Source of the DNA: Jaltomata sinuosa
Lineage: Eukaryota > Streptophyta > Magnoliopsida > Solanales > Solanaceae
Assembly: GCA_003996215.1 (NCBI GenBank)
Contig: QJPP01007600.1
Span: 1 to 64,000 of the forward strand
Direction: 5' to 3'
Length of the DNA: 64,000 bases
In this document: positions 36,259 to 45,050 of the stretch, piece by piece
Layout of the letters: each line of letters opens with the position of its first letter
Position numbering within the stretch: position 1 is the first letter of the stretch
Notes under the pieces: generated by a model
The model's input: only the letters and a program-made list of their open reading frames with translations
Told to the model about the DNA's origin: nothing
Databases searched by the model: none
Position numbers and translations under genes: made by a program

Positions 36259-36781
36259 GGCATACAAAAATCATACCTATAATCACCGCATCAAGGCCTC
36301 TACCTCTGGTCTCCCAGGGACCTTATAAAACTGACGACGACCTCCACCTGCCTGATCGCCATCCCTACCACCTGTTTTTCCACGTGGAGCACCACCTCTA
36401 CCCTAACCCCCACCTCCCCAAGCTGGTGGCTGAACTAAGTGAATAGGCTGAGCCAGCAGAGCGGCTGGCTAAACTGCACCCTTCTAGGGTCAATCTCTAG
36501 AAAAATGACCAACAATACCATAGGTGAAACAAGACCCTGACAACCTACTCGGTCAGGATGAACCAGCAGAACCCGTATGGCCATCATGACTTGATGTTCC
36601 AGAAGATGCACCCCTCGAAGACTGATCGTCGTAGCCTTGATGGCTACTCTGACCCTTCTAAAACTGTGTGCTACTGGAAGTCTGAAGTGAAGCTTGAACT
36701 GGTCGGCTGGACTAACCCTGGTGCTGATGTGGCTTATAACCCCGGCTCTACTATCTTGAACCTTTACCACTATGTCTAGAA
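36259..36781 (-). pseudogene. F: gag C-terminal part with decayed zinc knuckle
   Basis: On the minus strand, after the hAT, a Ser/Gln-rich nucleocapsid region continues, then SCFTYGIVGHFSRD followed by a stop. This is a CX2CX4HX4C zinc knuckle in which the second and last Cys are lost. A Gly/Arg-rich stretch (APRGKTGGRDGDQAGG) leads to GRPEVEALM and the first residues of protease (a GMIFVCHQ-like read, frame broken). It then jumps into G-type non-coding sequence near 36258. The right end is the target duplication of the hAT element. Confidence 0.72.
36774..36781. other. hAT target-site duplication, left copy
   Basis: GTCTAGAA, identical to 40719-40726. Eight base pairs is the diagnostic length for hAT elements. 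Confidence 0.93.
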
Positions 36782-36985
36782 TATGGCAGGCAACGGAACC
36801 GGCACCGGGAGTACCGGACCGGTATTAACCGGAACCGGACCGGTACCGGCTCATCCCTTCCGCCGGTTGGCCGGGAACCGGGACGTTCCGGTACCGGTAG
36901 TACCGGAATTTTTCACCTTGTTCGTCCCGGTCCGGTACTTACCGGGACCGGACCGGACCGGTACCGGTCCGGTTTACCGGGTCGC
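36782..36985. repeat. hAT left subterminal region, ACCGG-rich
   Basis: Over about 200 bp the word ACCGG or its complement CCGGT recurs more than fifteen times, often as GGACCGGTACCGG. In hAT elements such subterminal motifs are transposase binding sites; that role is inferred here. The 71-codon plus-strand frame inside it is an artefact of the repeat. Confidence 0.75.
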
Positions 36986-37465
36986 GGCCTTTTTTTAAAA
37001 AAAAAAAATTAATTAAATTAAAATTCGGTTATTTATAATTGAAAAAGTTTCAAAATATATAAGTTATTTTATATTTTAAACTCTAAAAGTTTAAAACTTT
37101 AAATTTCAAATTTTAAACTCTTAAAATCTTTTTAAACTTTTAAGTCTTAAATCTTAAGTCTTAAGTTAATAACTTACTTATTTAAGTTTGAATCTTTTTA
37201 AACTATATCAAACTTTCATTTGTTAAACAACTTTTTTAAATTTGAAATTGTAACTTAAGTTTGAAACATTTAAAAATTGAAATATATAAAAAAGACTTGT
37301 ATTAAATTGAAGACAATAATTAAAAAAATTTAAGGCGAATAGCCTATAATTTTATTCATAAAAATTAAATAATACAATTTGTATTACAAATATTAGAAGA
37401 GAACCTAATCTACGCAGCCACCTTCTAGGAAGGGTTCTGTTTGAATTAGGCCTCGAACTATCATA
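36986..37465 (-). other. hAT 3' flank, AT-rich
   Basis: Very AT-rich sequence between the subterminal repeats and the transposase stop, with many TTTAAA and TAAAAT words. It would hold the 3' untranslated region and polyadenylation signals of the minus-strand transcript. No other feature seen. Confidence 0.6.
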
Positions 37466-40009
37466 CTAATATTTGAATCCTTGAAAATAGTCTTTCCGTA
37501 GAGTTTCTAAGAATTCCCTCGTAACATTTTCTGGAAGTGGTTGTTGTGCTTGATCCTCCAATGCATCCATGCCGTCTTCACTTGAATTTACCAAAATATT
37601 ATCTATATCATATTCAAATTGGACAGGTAAACTAGGACGCCCATAATTCCTTCGCTCGGCATTGATCCAATCTCTAAACAATACCGATATCTCCAAGCTG
37701 TCCGATGCTAATGAATACCTATGCTCCCCAATTTGATATCTTGCTGCACTAAAAGCGCCCTCCGAAGCTACTGAAGATGCTTGAATAGCTAGCAAATCTC
37801 GAACCACCGGTTGAAGTTTTGGAAATGACTTGCCGCGAGTCTTCCACCATTCCAAAAGTTGAGGTTTGCCTTGTGCATCCTTAATGCTTTCCATTCCCTG
37901 ATTAAGATATTCATCAAAATCATTCCTTTCATTAGAAGTAAGACCAAGATAATTTTCCATCATATCATCAATATCATCTTCATTTGAATATCTACGCCTA
38001 GAACTTGAAGGTTCTACATTATGTACTTCATCATTTATTCTACTAGAATTATACAAGTCATACAATTTTCTAGCTTCAATTCTTATGCTATCTTTAACAT
38101 CGGACAAACTAGGTAATTTGTCCTCTTCGGCAACTTCGTCACCTTGGATACTTTGTTCAAATATAATCTCTAAAATATCTAAATTACAATATATTCTTTC
38201 AACCATTCGTGATGCACCTATTTCTTTGTAAGTTGGGTTTAATAAACAAGCAGTTAAATAAATTTGAGGAATAGGAATAAAATATTTTCTAAATTTTTTA
38301 ATCATTGCATTAATAGAATCTTTAAACCGTGGAATATTTTTGTATTGAGAAAATTTATCAGAAATAGCACATATATTTGGTAAAACTGAACAAATAGTTG
38401 GATAATAAAGTCCAGATATTTGTTTTGTAGCTAAATAAAAAACTTTTAAAAATTCTTTAAGTTCATATACTTCTTTCCAATCAGTGTCACTAATTCTATA
38501 ATCAATATCTGAATTGTGAGCATTCCAAACCATTTGTAAAGGCTTTCTATATTCATAAGCAACTTTAAGCATTTCATATAAAGAATTCCATCTAGTAGAC
38601 ACAGTTTTTGGAATTTTTCTAGGGGGGAGTTCTAATTCACGACACCGATTTTCAAACTCTACACGCCTAGACTTTACTTGACATTTAAAAATAAAATGGC
38701 ATGCAGCTTCACATTTTATACAACCATTATTATACATTGCTACACCATCTCTAACAATTAAATTATATATGTGTGCAGCACACCTAATATGAAAACCGTC
38801 AATATAAATAGGGCAAATTGCCGGTTTTAGTTTATCAACAGCATTTGTATTATTAGAAGCATTATCAAGGGTGACACTAATTACTTTATTACAAATTCCA
38901 TAAAATTCTAAAACATCTACAATAGTTTGAGCTATGTAACTACCGGTTTTCAGCATTTCACAACATTTATAACCTAAAATTCTTTTTTGCATGTTCCAAT
39001 TCTCATCAATCCAATGACCAGTAATAGTGAAATAATCGTTACCATTAGGACTACGACCCATATCAGAAGTGATAGCCATTCTACAAGTATTATAGTTAAA
39101 TAAACAACGAAGATATTGTACATGTTGTCCTTGATAATCAAAAATAGCTTTTTTAATAGTATTTCTTGAAAAACCTGTGAAAGAAGGATTATACACTATT
39201 TGAATATAATGAACAAAACCGGGATTTTCAGCAAAACTAAAAGGCAAGCCACAAAGAACAATCATTTTAGCTAATTCTTCAAGATCTCTTTCTCTACTAT
39301 AACTACGATGTGTACTAGGGCCAGAAACATTAGAAGGGTTTAACTGTGATTGGATCATGTTAGAGGCCCCTACTCCTACAGATGCATCGGGAAGGGGAGT
39401 ACCATATTTTTTTGCATCGGCTATAGCTACGGCTTGCAAAAATTCATTTTTACAACATCTAAGTAAATGATTTCTTAAATGTCCCGTCCCACCCGACTTT
39501 CCCGTAGTTGTATGATTCAAAACAGATTTACATACTTTACAAATAGCTTGAGTTTTATCATCACTTTGAATCATAAATTGCCACACAACAGATTTTTTAG
39601 GACGTTCAGCCTTTGGCTTAGCCCTAGTAGGATGTACAGGGGGAGGGGGAGTGGGAGCGGGAGCAGGAGTGGGACTAGTAGCCGTAGGCGGCTCTGTTTC
39701 ATCATCATCATAAGTATCATTACCATCATATTCATTATCATATTCTACTTCTTCATCTAGCTCTTCATTAAAATTACCAAACCTTGTTTGTAAAAATTCA
39801 TGATCTAATTGAGTATTTCTATCAATATTAAAAGGAGTTTCATCAACATGTGTAAAATCATCCGTATTTATTCTTAATTGAGGTTGTTGTCTAGTGTTAG
39901 ATTTGGATTTAGAAGAACTACCGACTTTAGTTTTTCCGGTTAGTGCATTACCTACCCTACCAAAAAATGAACTTTTACCCTTGCCAACATTTTTATCACC
40001 GGATTCCAT
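37466..40009 (-). CDS. hAT-family transposase with BED zinc finger, 847 aa
   Basis: Single uninterrupted frame, no intron needed, ATG at 40009. Domains in order: a basic, then acidic and Pro-rich N-terminus (to about residue 130); a BED-type zinc finger at about 137-190 (VVWQFMIQ, CKVC, then HLRNHLLRC); an RNase H-like core with ITSDMGRS (candidate first Asp; the usual Trp after it is absent), GHWIDENW, VISVTLDNASNN (second Asp) and RCAAHIYNLIV (the CxxH motif); an EYLNQ plant linker; and the C-terminal dimerisation domain SSVASEGAFSAAR to LFRDWINAERR at about 745-800. Length fits plant hAT transposases (about 650-850). The enzyme would act in the nucleus, cutting and pasting the element at its ends. 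BED and hAT domains are also found in domesticated host proteins, but intact ends and target duplication argue for a transposon gene. Confidence 0.93.
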   Translation of the reverse strand: MESGDKNVGKGKSSFFGRVGNALTGKTKVGSSSKSKSNTRQQPQLRINTDDFTHVDETPFNIDRNTQLDHEFLQTRFGNFNEELDEEVEYDNEYDGNDTYDDDETEPPTATSPTPAPAPTPPPPVHPTRAKPKAERPKKSVVWQFMIQSDDKTQAICKVCKSVLNHTTTGKSGGTGHLRNHLLRCCKNEFLQAVAIADAKKYGTPLPDASVGVGASNMIQSQLNPSNVSGPSTHRSYSRERDLEELAKMIVLCGLPFSFAENPGFVHYIQIVYNPSFTGFSRNTIKKAIFDYQGQHVQYLRCLFNYNTCRMAITSDMGRSPNGNDYFTITGHWIDENWNMQKRILGYKCCEMLKTGSYIAQTIVDVLEFYGICNKVISVTLDNASNNTNAVDKLKPAICPIYIDGFHIRCAAHIYNLIVRDGVAMYNNGCIKCEAACHFIFKCQVKSRRVEFENRCRELELPPRKIPKTVSTRWNSLYEMLKVAYEYRKPLQMVWNAHNSDIDYRISDTDWKEVYELKEFLKVFYLATKQISGLYYPTICSVLPNICAISDKFSQYKNIPRFKDSINAMIKKFRKYFIPIPQIYLTACLLNPTYKEIGASRMVERIYCNLDILEIIFEQSIQGDEVAEEDKLPSLSDVKDSIRIEARKLYDLYNSSRINDEVHNVEPSSSRRRYSNEDDIDDMMENYLGLTSNERNDFDEYLNQGMESIKDAQGKPQLLEWWKTRGKSFPKLQPVVRDLLAIQASSVASEGAFSAARYQIGEHRYSLASDSLEISVLFRDWINAERRNYGRPSLPVQFEYDIDNILVNSSEDGMDALEDQAQQPLPENVTREFLETLRKDYFQGFKY

Positions 40010-40316
40010 TGTAAAATATTAAAAGTAAGCAAATAAATAAATACAAAAATTAAATGCAAAAAAATAAACAAGTAAAGAGATGAAAGTTGGAACGAATGTA
40101 CCAAACGTCTGCGTAAAAACAGACGTGTATAACCAAAAGCCGAAATTGATAGATGAAACTTGAAGCTTGAAAATTGCTCCAAAATAATCCAACAAATAAA
40201 ATTAACAATTTAATAGAGACTATTAGAGAATAGAGAGTAGAAGAGTAGAAGATTGAGAGTTGAGAGAGTAGATGAAGAAGAAGAAATTTTGTGTAATAAA
40301 TAATGAAGGGGTGGGG

Positions 40317-40326
40317 GTTTTTATAG
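40317..40326 (-). promoter_or_regulatory. Candidate TATA box of the transposase gene
   Basis: On the minus strand it reads ACTATAAAAACC, about 310 bp upstream of the ATG and inside the element, so the gene may carry its own promoter. Only sequence resemblance supports this. Confidence 0.35.
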
Positions 40327-40500
40327 TTAAAATTTAGGACTAAAATGTATTTTTAAAAACTTTGGGGTATTAAAAAAAGTTTGGGGGGTAGGGGGGTGTT
40401 TTGGGGGGGTGTTTGGCTGTTATAGCCGTTGGGTGGGCCCCACTGGCCGTTGCCAACGGCTACCCAACGGCTACTTTAAAAAAAAAAAAAAAAAAAAAAT

Positions 40501-40718
40501 TTGAAAACCAACCGGATCGAACCGGACCGGACCGGACCGGTACCGGGACGGACCGGACCGGGACGATCCGGTAACCAACCCCCTTCCGTCCCGTTACCCC
40601 TTCCGTCCCACCCTCAACCAGACGGAACCGGAGTACACCGGACCGGAACCGGACCGGTAAATGAACCGGGACGGTCCGGAACCGGTACCGGTACCTCCCG
40701 GTTCCGTTGCCACCCTTA
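40501..40718. repeat. hAT right subterminal region, ACCGG-rich
   Basis: Mirror image in character of the left region: more than fifteen ACCGG or CCGGT words, next to an A-run of about 25 (40477-40499). The terminal GGTTCCGTTGCC is the inverted copy of the left GGCAACGGAACC. Confidence 0.75.
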
Positions 40719-40726
40719 GTCTAGAA
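40719..40726. other. hAT target-site duplication, right copy
   Basis: GTCTAGAA, identical to the left copy at 36774-36781. Confidence 0.93.
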
Positions 40727-41195
40727 CCACTATAGCCACCCTGATGTCGAGGCCTCTTATCTCTGGCCTCGATGTCATGACGATGCAAATCCTCTACAGT
40801 ACGGGCATAGTCCACAATAGCCTAGAATGATTGACCACTAGCAACCAATATCTCTACAGGCTCTCTAAACTCTCTCCGTAGCCCCCAGACAAATCTACAG
40901 ACTCTGTCAAACTTAATAGGCATAATCATGGACCCAAATGGAACAAGCTAATGGAAATAGGTCTCGTACTCTGAGATGGTCATAGTATCCTGAGCAAGTC
41001 TAGTGAACTCCTCTCATTGACGCTCCTGGTCACTCAGGGGTAAGAACTTGGCTATGAAGGCCTCATAAAAGATGGACCAAGCCAAAAGAGGTGATGATAA
41101 TGGTGTGCAAGCAACCTAGGCCCTCCACCACAACTTCGTTGGGACCTCTTATTGATATGTAGTATAATCGACCCCGTGAGTCTCCAAAAATGAAT
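40727..41195 (-). pseudogene. F: gag capsid part, minus strand
   Basis: The minus strand reads family gag: YEVVVEGL-like sequence equivalent to PAKLWWR, a DQ-ERLRE block, a YETYFH-like block near 40960, an ILVASGQSF region, then VEDLHRHDIEARDKRPRHQG up to the hAT insertion. Frameshifts and stops are present. At about 41195 it is fused to LTR sequence. The 5' leader, PBS and gag N-terminus are missing, so this is a deletion between LTR and gag. Confidence 0.75.
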
Positions 41196-41586
41196 GATAT
41201 GATGCATGATGATCTCAGGGTAGAATAGTAACTCAGTTTGTACTCTCTGGTGCTGATCAGGGCTAGCAGGTAGGTTCTATGTAAGGGCATTGCCCCTATA
41301 CCTCTACTTTTCCGTATACCCTTTCTCAAGCACACGTAGCCCCAGGCCCCAGGTCTAGAATAGCAAGGCCTATGGAGGTCTTAGATCCCATACTATAACT
41401 CAATATAGAAAATATCATCCGAAGTAAGTTTTGATTCAAGCTGGTGACTCAAGTATCGAGTATGCATGCCCAGACTCTGTCCAGGTCTAAAATAGTGGAA
41501 AATTTCTCAAAAACCCCACCAAGGGTGCTCGGGCATAACCGAGTCTAAAATAGTGGAAAATATCTCAAAAACCTCACCAAGGGTGC
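41196..41586 (-). repeat. F: inverted LTR fragment of A type
   Basis: On the minus strand it follows the family-A LTR (GACAGAGTCTGGGCATGCAT, GGTATACGG, CATGCATCATATCATTCAT) and then breaks into gag. It contains a 58 bp tandem duplication around 41483-41580, with GTCTAAAATAGTGGAAAAT at the start of each unit. The right end abuts the resumed G LTR. Confidence 0.78.
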
Positions 41587-42832
41587 CTAGTTCAATTCTG
41601 GGAACATACTTCGAGGTTCTGATTCTCTGAGATTTTATGTTCGTTACTGTATATGGTCAGGGACTTCCATGGGCCCTGCTATTCCAGGACTTGGCCAAAG
41701 GGCCGAGCATGCCGGAGGAGGGGTATTCAGTGTCGGATGGTGTATAGTGGGTACGTTCCACTATGGGTCCTTCTGCTAGAGTACCGGTAGAGGTACATAC
41801 AGAGTTACTATTTTTATTGGTTCCATCATTAGCATCATCATGGATATCACTCGGATTTCACCCTTGTTTGTTGTTTGTTGAGTGTATGCTCTGGTTGTAT
41901 GTGCGGCCGGAGAGTTTTTTTCACTTGTTTGCATTCCTCTGTTGTATGGGCGGCCGGGGGACTGTAGGTAGACTCTTACTACTTTATCATGGTATTATCC
42001 CCTGTTCCAGTTATATTTATGAGATTTGATATTGCAAGGTTGTTATCTGCCAAATTGAGATTGGTATGATTACTTTGGTTATTAATTCCTATTTTTCGAG
42101 CATGCCTATCTTTAGTCTTCTCCTCCCTTCCCTTGTACTTGAGGTTATCGATATACCATCCACTTTTGAAACTTATTTATGTATACACTGTTATTGCAAG
42201 GACCCCAGGTGCATCATTTCTTACTTTTACATGTGCTTGTTGTGTATATGATCTACTTGCTAGCCTTGTATATTATTTCTCTTATCTTCCCTCTGGGCTA
42301 GTTCGTATGTACGTTTTCATAGATTTCTGTGGCTATTTGTTTTCTATTCTGTTCATTACTACTCTTTTATCTTATATATGTCCAGTCGGCCTATGATATC
42401 TACTGGGTGCCTTATGTTTTGCATTTGGTTCTCATACTACACTCTGCATCTTCTGGTGCTGATACTAAAGTGGGACATCACCGCTAGATCGCTGTGAGTC
42501 GTGCTTGGAGATTTTGGACTATCTAGACGTAGGGTGATCTCTTAGTGATCGGAGCTTAGCTTTTAGTTTATCTTTTGCTTTATGTACTCTATTACTACTC
42601 GGAGACATTTGTGTATATATTTTTTGTACCCTTTCGTACTTCTTATATGTAGATATGGCTCTAAACTATGATACCAGGTTTTGAGTTTAGTTTAGCTTCC
42701 GCATAGGTATGTATATATTCCTATTATCTATTTACTTGATCTTATTCCCTTGCTTCCGCTTATTAAATTGTTCTTCTGCTTAGATTGTTAAAAAGTAGCC
42801 CATTACTGACAGTTAGAAATTTGGTCGTGATA
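41587..42832 (+). repeat. G: 5' LTR, right part
   Basis: Begins TTCAATTCTGGGAACATACT and continues the G LTR to GGTCGTGATA. Its first 75 bp or so repeat what the left part already contains (35053-35122), so the inserted block is bordered by a duplicated LTR stretch. The PBS follows three bases after the end. Confidence 0.83.
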
Positions 42833-42835
42833 ACT

Positions 42836-42847
42836 TGGTATCAGAGC
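42836..42847 (+). other. G: primer binding site (initiator tRNA-Met)
   Basis: Canonical TGGTATCAGAGC three bases after the LTR end. Confidence 0.9.
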
Positions 42848-43041
42848 TCTAGGTTCACCGGTGTCGTGGTACAGAAGAAAGTGTCTAAGTAGAGTCTCGT
42901 GGATCTGTACGATGATGTCTGTATCCTATCTGTGAGAGGCTATAGGGCTTTGTTAGGAAAAGTTTCATCTTCTTGGCTCCTTATCGTGCGTTCCTGGCTT
43001 TATTGACTTCTAAAAACTTTGATTGTTTCATTCCTTCTCAG

Positions 43042-43990
43042 ATGCCTAAGACAAGTTCAACAGCGGGTGATGTCTAGGCTTCTGTGCTTGTTGCTTCAGT
43101 GCTTTCGTCAGCGCCAGGACTTTAGAGTGAGAGTTTACTGAATCAGATAGGGGGTGTGGGACCAACCCAACCTCTAATTGCATTCATAGCTACCCCAGTT
43201 CTTCAGGACACCATGGCTAGGACTCTGAGTACTTCAGTGGGTGTTTCAGTACCCGATTCTTTGAGCAATTCTTTAGCTAGCGTTGAGCTTCCAGTTCTTC
43301 AGCAGGACTGTTTATCAGTGTTGGACTATGAAATGAGATTTCATAAGATGGTTAGGTGTACTTCTAGGAATGTGCCCTCAGAGTTTGATAGAGTTCAGAG
43401 CTTTGTTGGGGGTTTGATTTCATCGCTCCATTTGGCGACTGAGCATTTGGTTACAGTTAGGACTACTTTCCTTGAGGTATTGGATCATGCTTAGGCTATT
43501 GAGGGTTTATGTCATGAGGCTTATGGAGGTATAACTAAGAAACATCATCTCCAGGATAGTTTCTGAGGTTCTCAGACTCTAGGTAGGGGATTCTCCACCA
43601 GAGATAGGTTCCATTACCTCTTATCTACCAGGCCAGTTTCAGTTGCTCCACAGGTTTTAGATGGTGGTGGTACAGGACATGTTGAGCTTAGTGGCTATAG
43701 TACGGGTCAGATTCTCCAAGGTTCACTTTCAGGTTGTGTAGGCTGTGGTGGCCGATCAGGTTCAGCGAGATCGTCCCATCAGACTTCACTTGGTAAAGCT
43801 TGTTATCAGTGCAGGGAGCATGGGTACTTTGTTAGATGATTGCCCCATGGTCCCACTTTCCAACCAACAAGGCTATAGTGGTTTAGGTATCCGTCTAGAG
43901 TTAATAAGCACCGTCTGTCAGAGTAGGGATTCTTTGGGTTGCTATAGTTTTGGGGTGATGGGACATTATTCTAGAGACTGTCCATGTTGA
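43042..43990 (+). pseudogene. G: gag remnant
   Basis: Keeps a real ATG (43042, MPKTSSTAGDV, then a stop). The capsid core is largely deleted: the segment at 43156-43494 passes from a Thr/Val-rich leader directly to SVLDYEMRFHKMVR, FDRVQSFVGGL and TTFLEVLDHA. Two zinc-knuckle-like motifs follow. CYQCREHGYFVR (43801) has lost its His and is frameshifted. CYSFGVMGHYSRDC (about 43940-43981) has lost its second Cys. The PPSF and LWW capsid blocks seen in A are absent. Not functional. Confidence 0.75.
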
Positions 43991-45050
43991 GGGATGACAT
44001 CGCTTTCAACTTTGACTACTCCAGCTAGTGTTAGACCCCGTAAGCCTGATGCCCTCTTGGTGGGCCCTTGGTAGAGGTTCCTAATATCGTTGCTCCAGGT
44101 TAGGCTTTTACTACCTTCGACTTGTGATAGTCCTGCTCGTATTGCGATTCTATCGCTTCTGTTGTTTATTTGTTTATATTCTTACTTGCTGCTTGTTTAG
44201 TTGTTTGACTACCTGAGTTGTAGTGTTTATGCGTTGTTTTCGTGGTAGTTTATTCCTTAGTAGTGGATGGGGGTGAGGTATCCTTGTGAGGTGTTTACCT
44301 GGAGTTGTAGGTCCTGGGTAGTTCTTGTTAGGCTACTTCTGGTTGGGTTTATCCCTATTTCGTTGTGATTCTAGACTTGTGATTGAGTCTTCCTTGTTGA
44401 GTGGTCCTAGATTGTAGTTTCCTAGGCTATTTTCTAGCGTTGCTAGATGATTTTTATGGTTGTTTGGTGTTACCGGTGGTTGTGCTAAAGTTTGAGCTTC
44501 TGTCTTAAAGTTGAGAGGTATTGGTAATGCTAGTGAGCAAGGTTTGGCTTTTATTTCTCGGATGATTAGAGATGACCCCTCCTTTATTTGGTTGGTTTAG
44601 GAGGTTGGCAGGTATGTGGGTTGTTCCCATAGTTTCCCTCAGTTTCTTATCCAGTTGGGTTGTCTTATCATTTTCCCCAGTTCCAGTTGGAATGAATTTC
44701 GATCGTAGCCCTCTGGTTGAGCTTTTAAATCAGCATTGTGATTGAGTTTGGCTTTAGCATTTTTGACTAAGTGTTGACCGTAGCCTCGTGGTTGAGTTGT
44801 ATTCATAGCATGTTGGGTGAGTTGGGCATCCAACCCACTCTTCTTCTGCCTTGTTAAGTTCTGACAATGTAAGTATGGGAGCTAAGGGAATGGCTCCAAG
44901 TTCTTATTTGAGAAAGAATTTCTAAGGTTCAGTATATGTTAAGGAAGGGTTTGTTTAGTTGGAAAATAAGGTAGATGATGATTCCTTGTTCATGCTTATG
45001 TGTTTTAGTAGTTGATAGAGGTGGCGACGGAGGTTTGCCTTGGGTTGAGT
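43991..45050 (+). other. G: internal segment without recognisable coding sequence
   Basis: Protease and RT are expected here but no motif of either is found in any frame. The T/G-rich sequence has no long frame. 44345-44990 is shared with F (inverted, 35588-36258), which shows that it belongs to a repeated non-autonomous family and is not local decay. Origin of the filler unknown. Confidence 0.6.

Larger units (their letters stand above)
36782..40718 (-). mobile_element. hAT DNA transposon, apparently complete
   Basis: 3937 bp with terminal inverted repeats: left TATGGCAGGCAACGGAACCGG (one base over a 20-base core), right on the other strand TAAGGGTGGCAACGGAACCG. They differ at four of the first seven bases and then match. 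A perfect 8 bp duplication flanks it, and a single long transposase frame is inside. Both subterminal regions are packed with ACCGG words. It interrupts the gag of F, whose sequence continues cleanly on both sides once one GTCTAGAA is removed. A complete end structure and an uninterrupted frame make it the youngest-looking coding element here; whether it is active cannot be told from sequence. Confidence 0.92.

Noticed and set aside
36783..36998. Gly/Thr/Pro-rich 71-codon frame
   Set aside because: Direct translation of the ACCGG subterminal repeats of the hAT element.
39479..39760. Plus-strand 93-codon frame
   Set aside because: Antisense shadow of the transposase N-terminal region.
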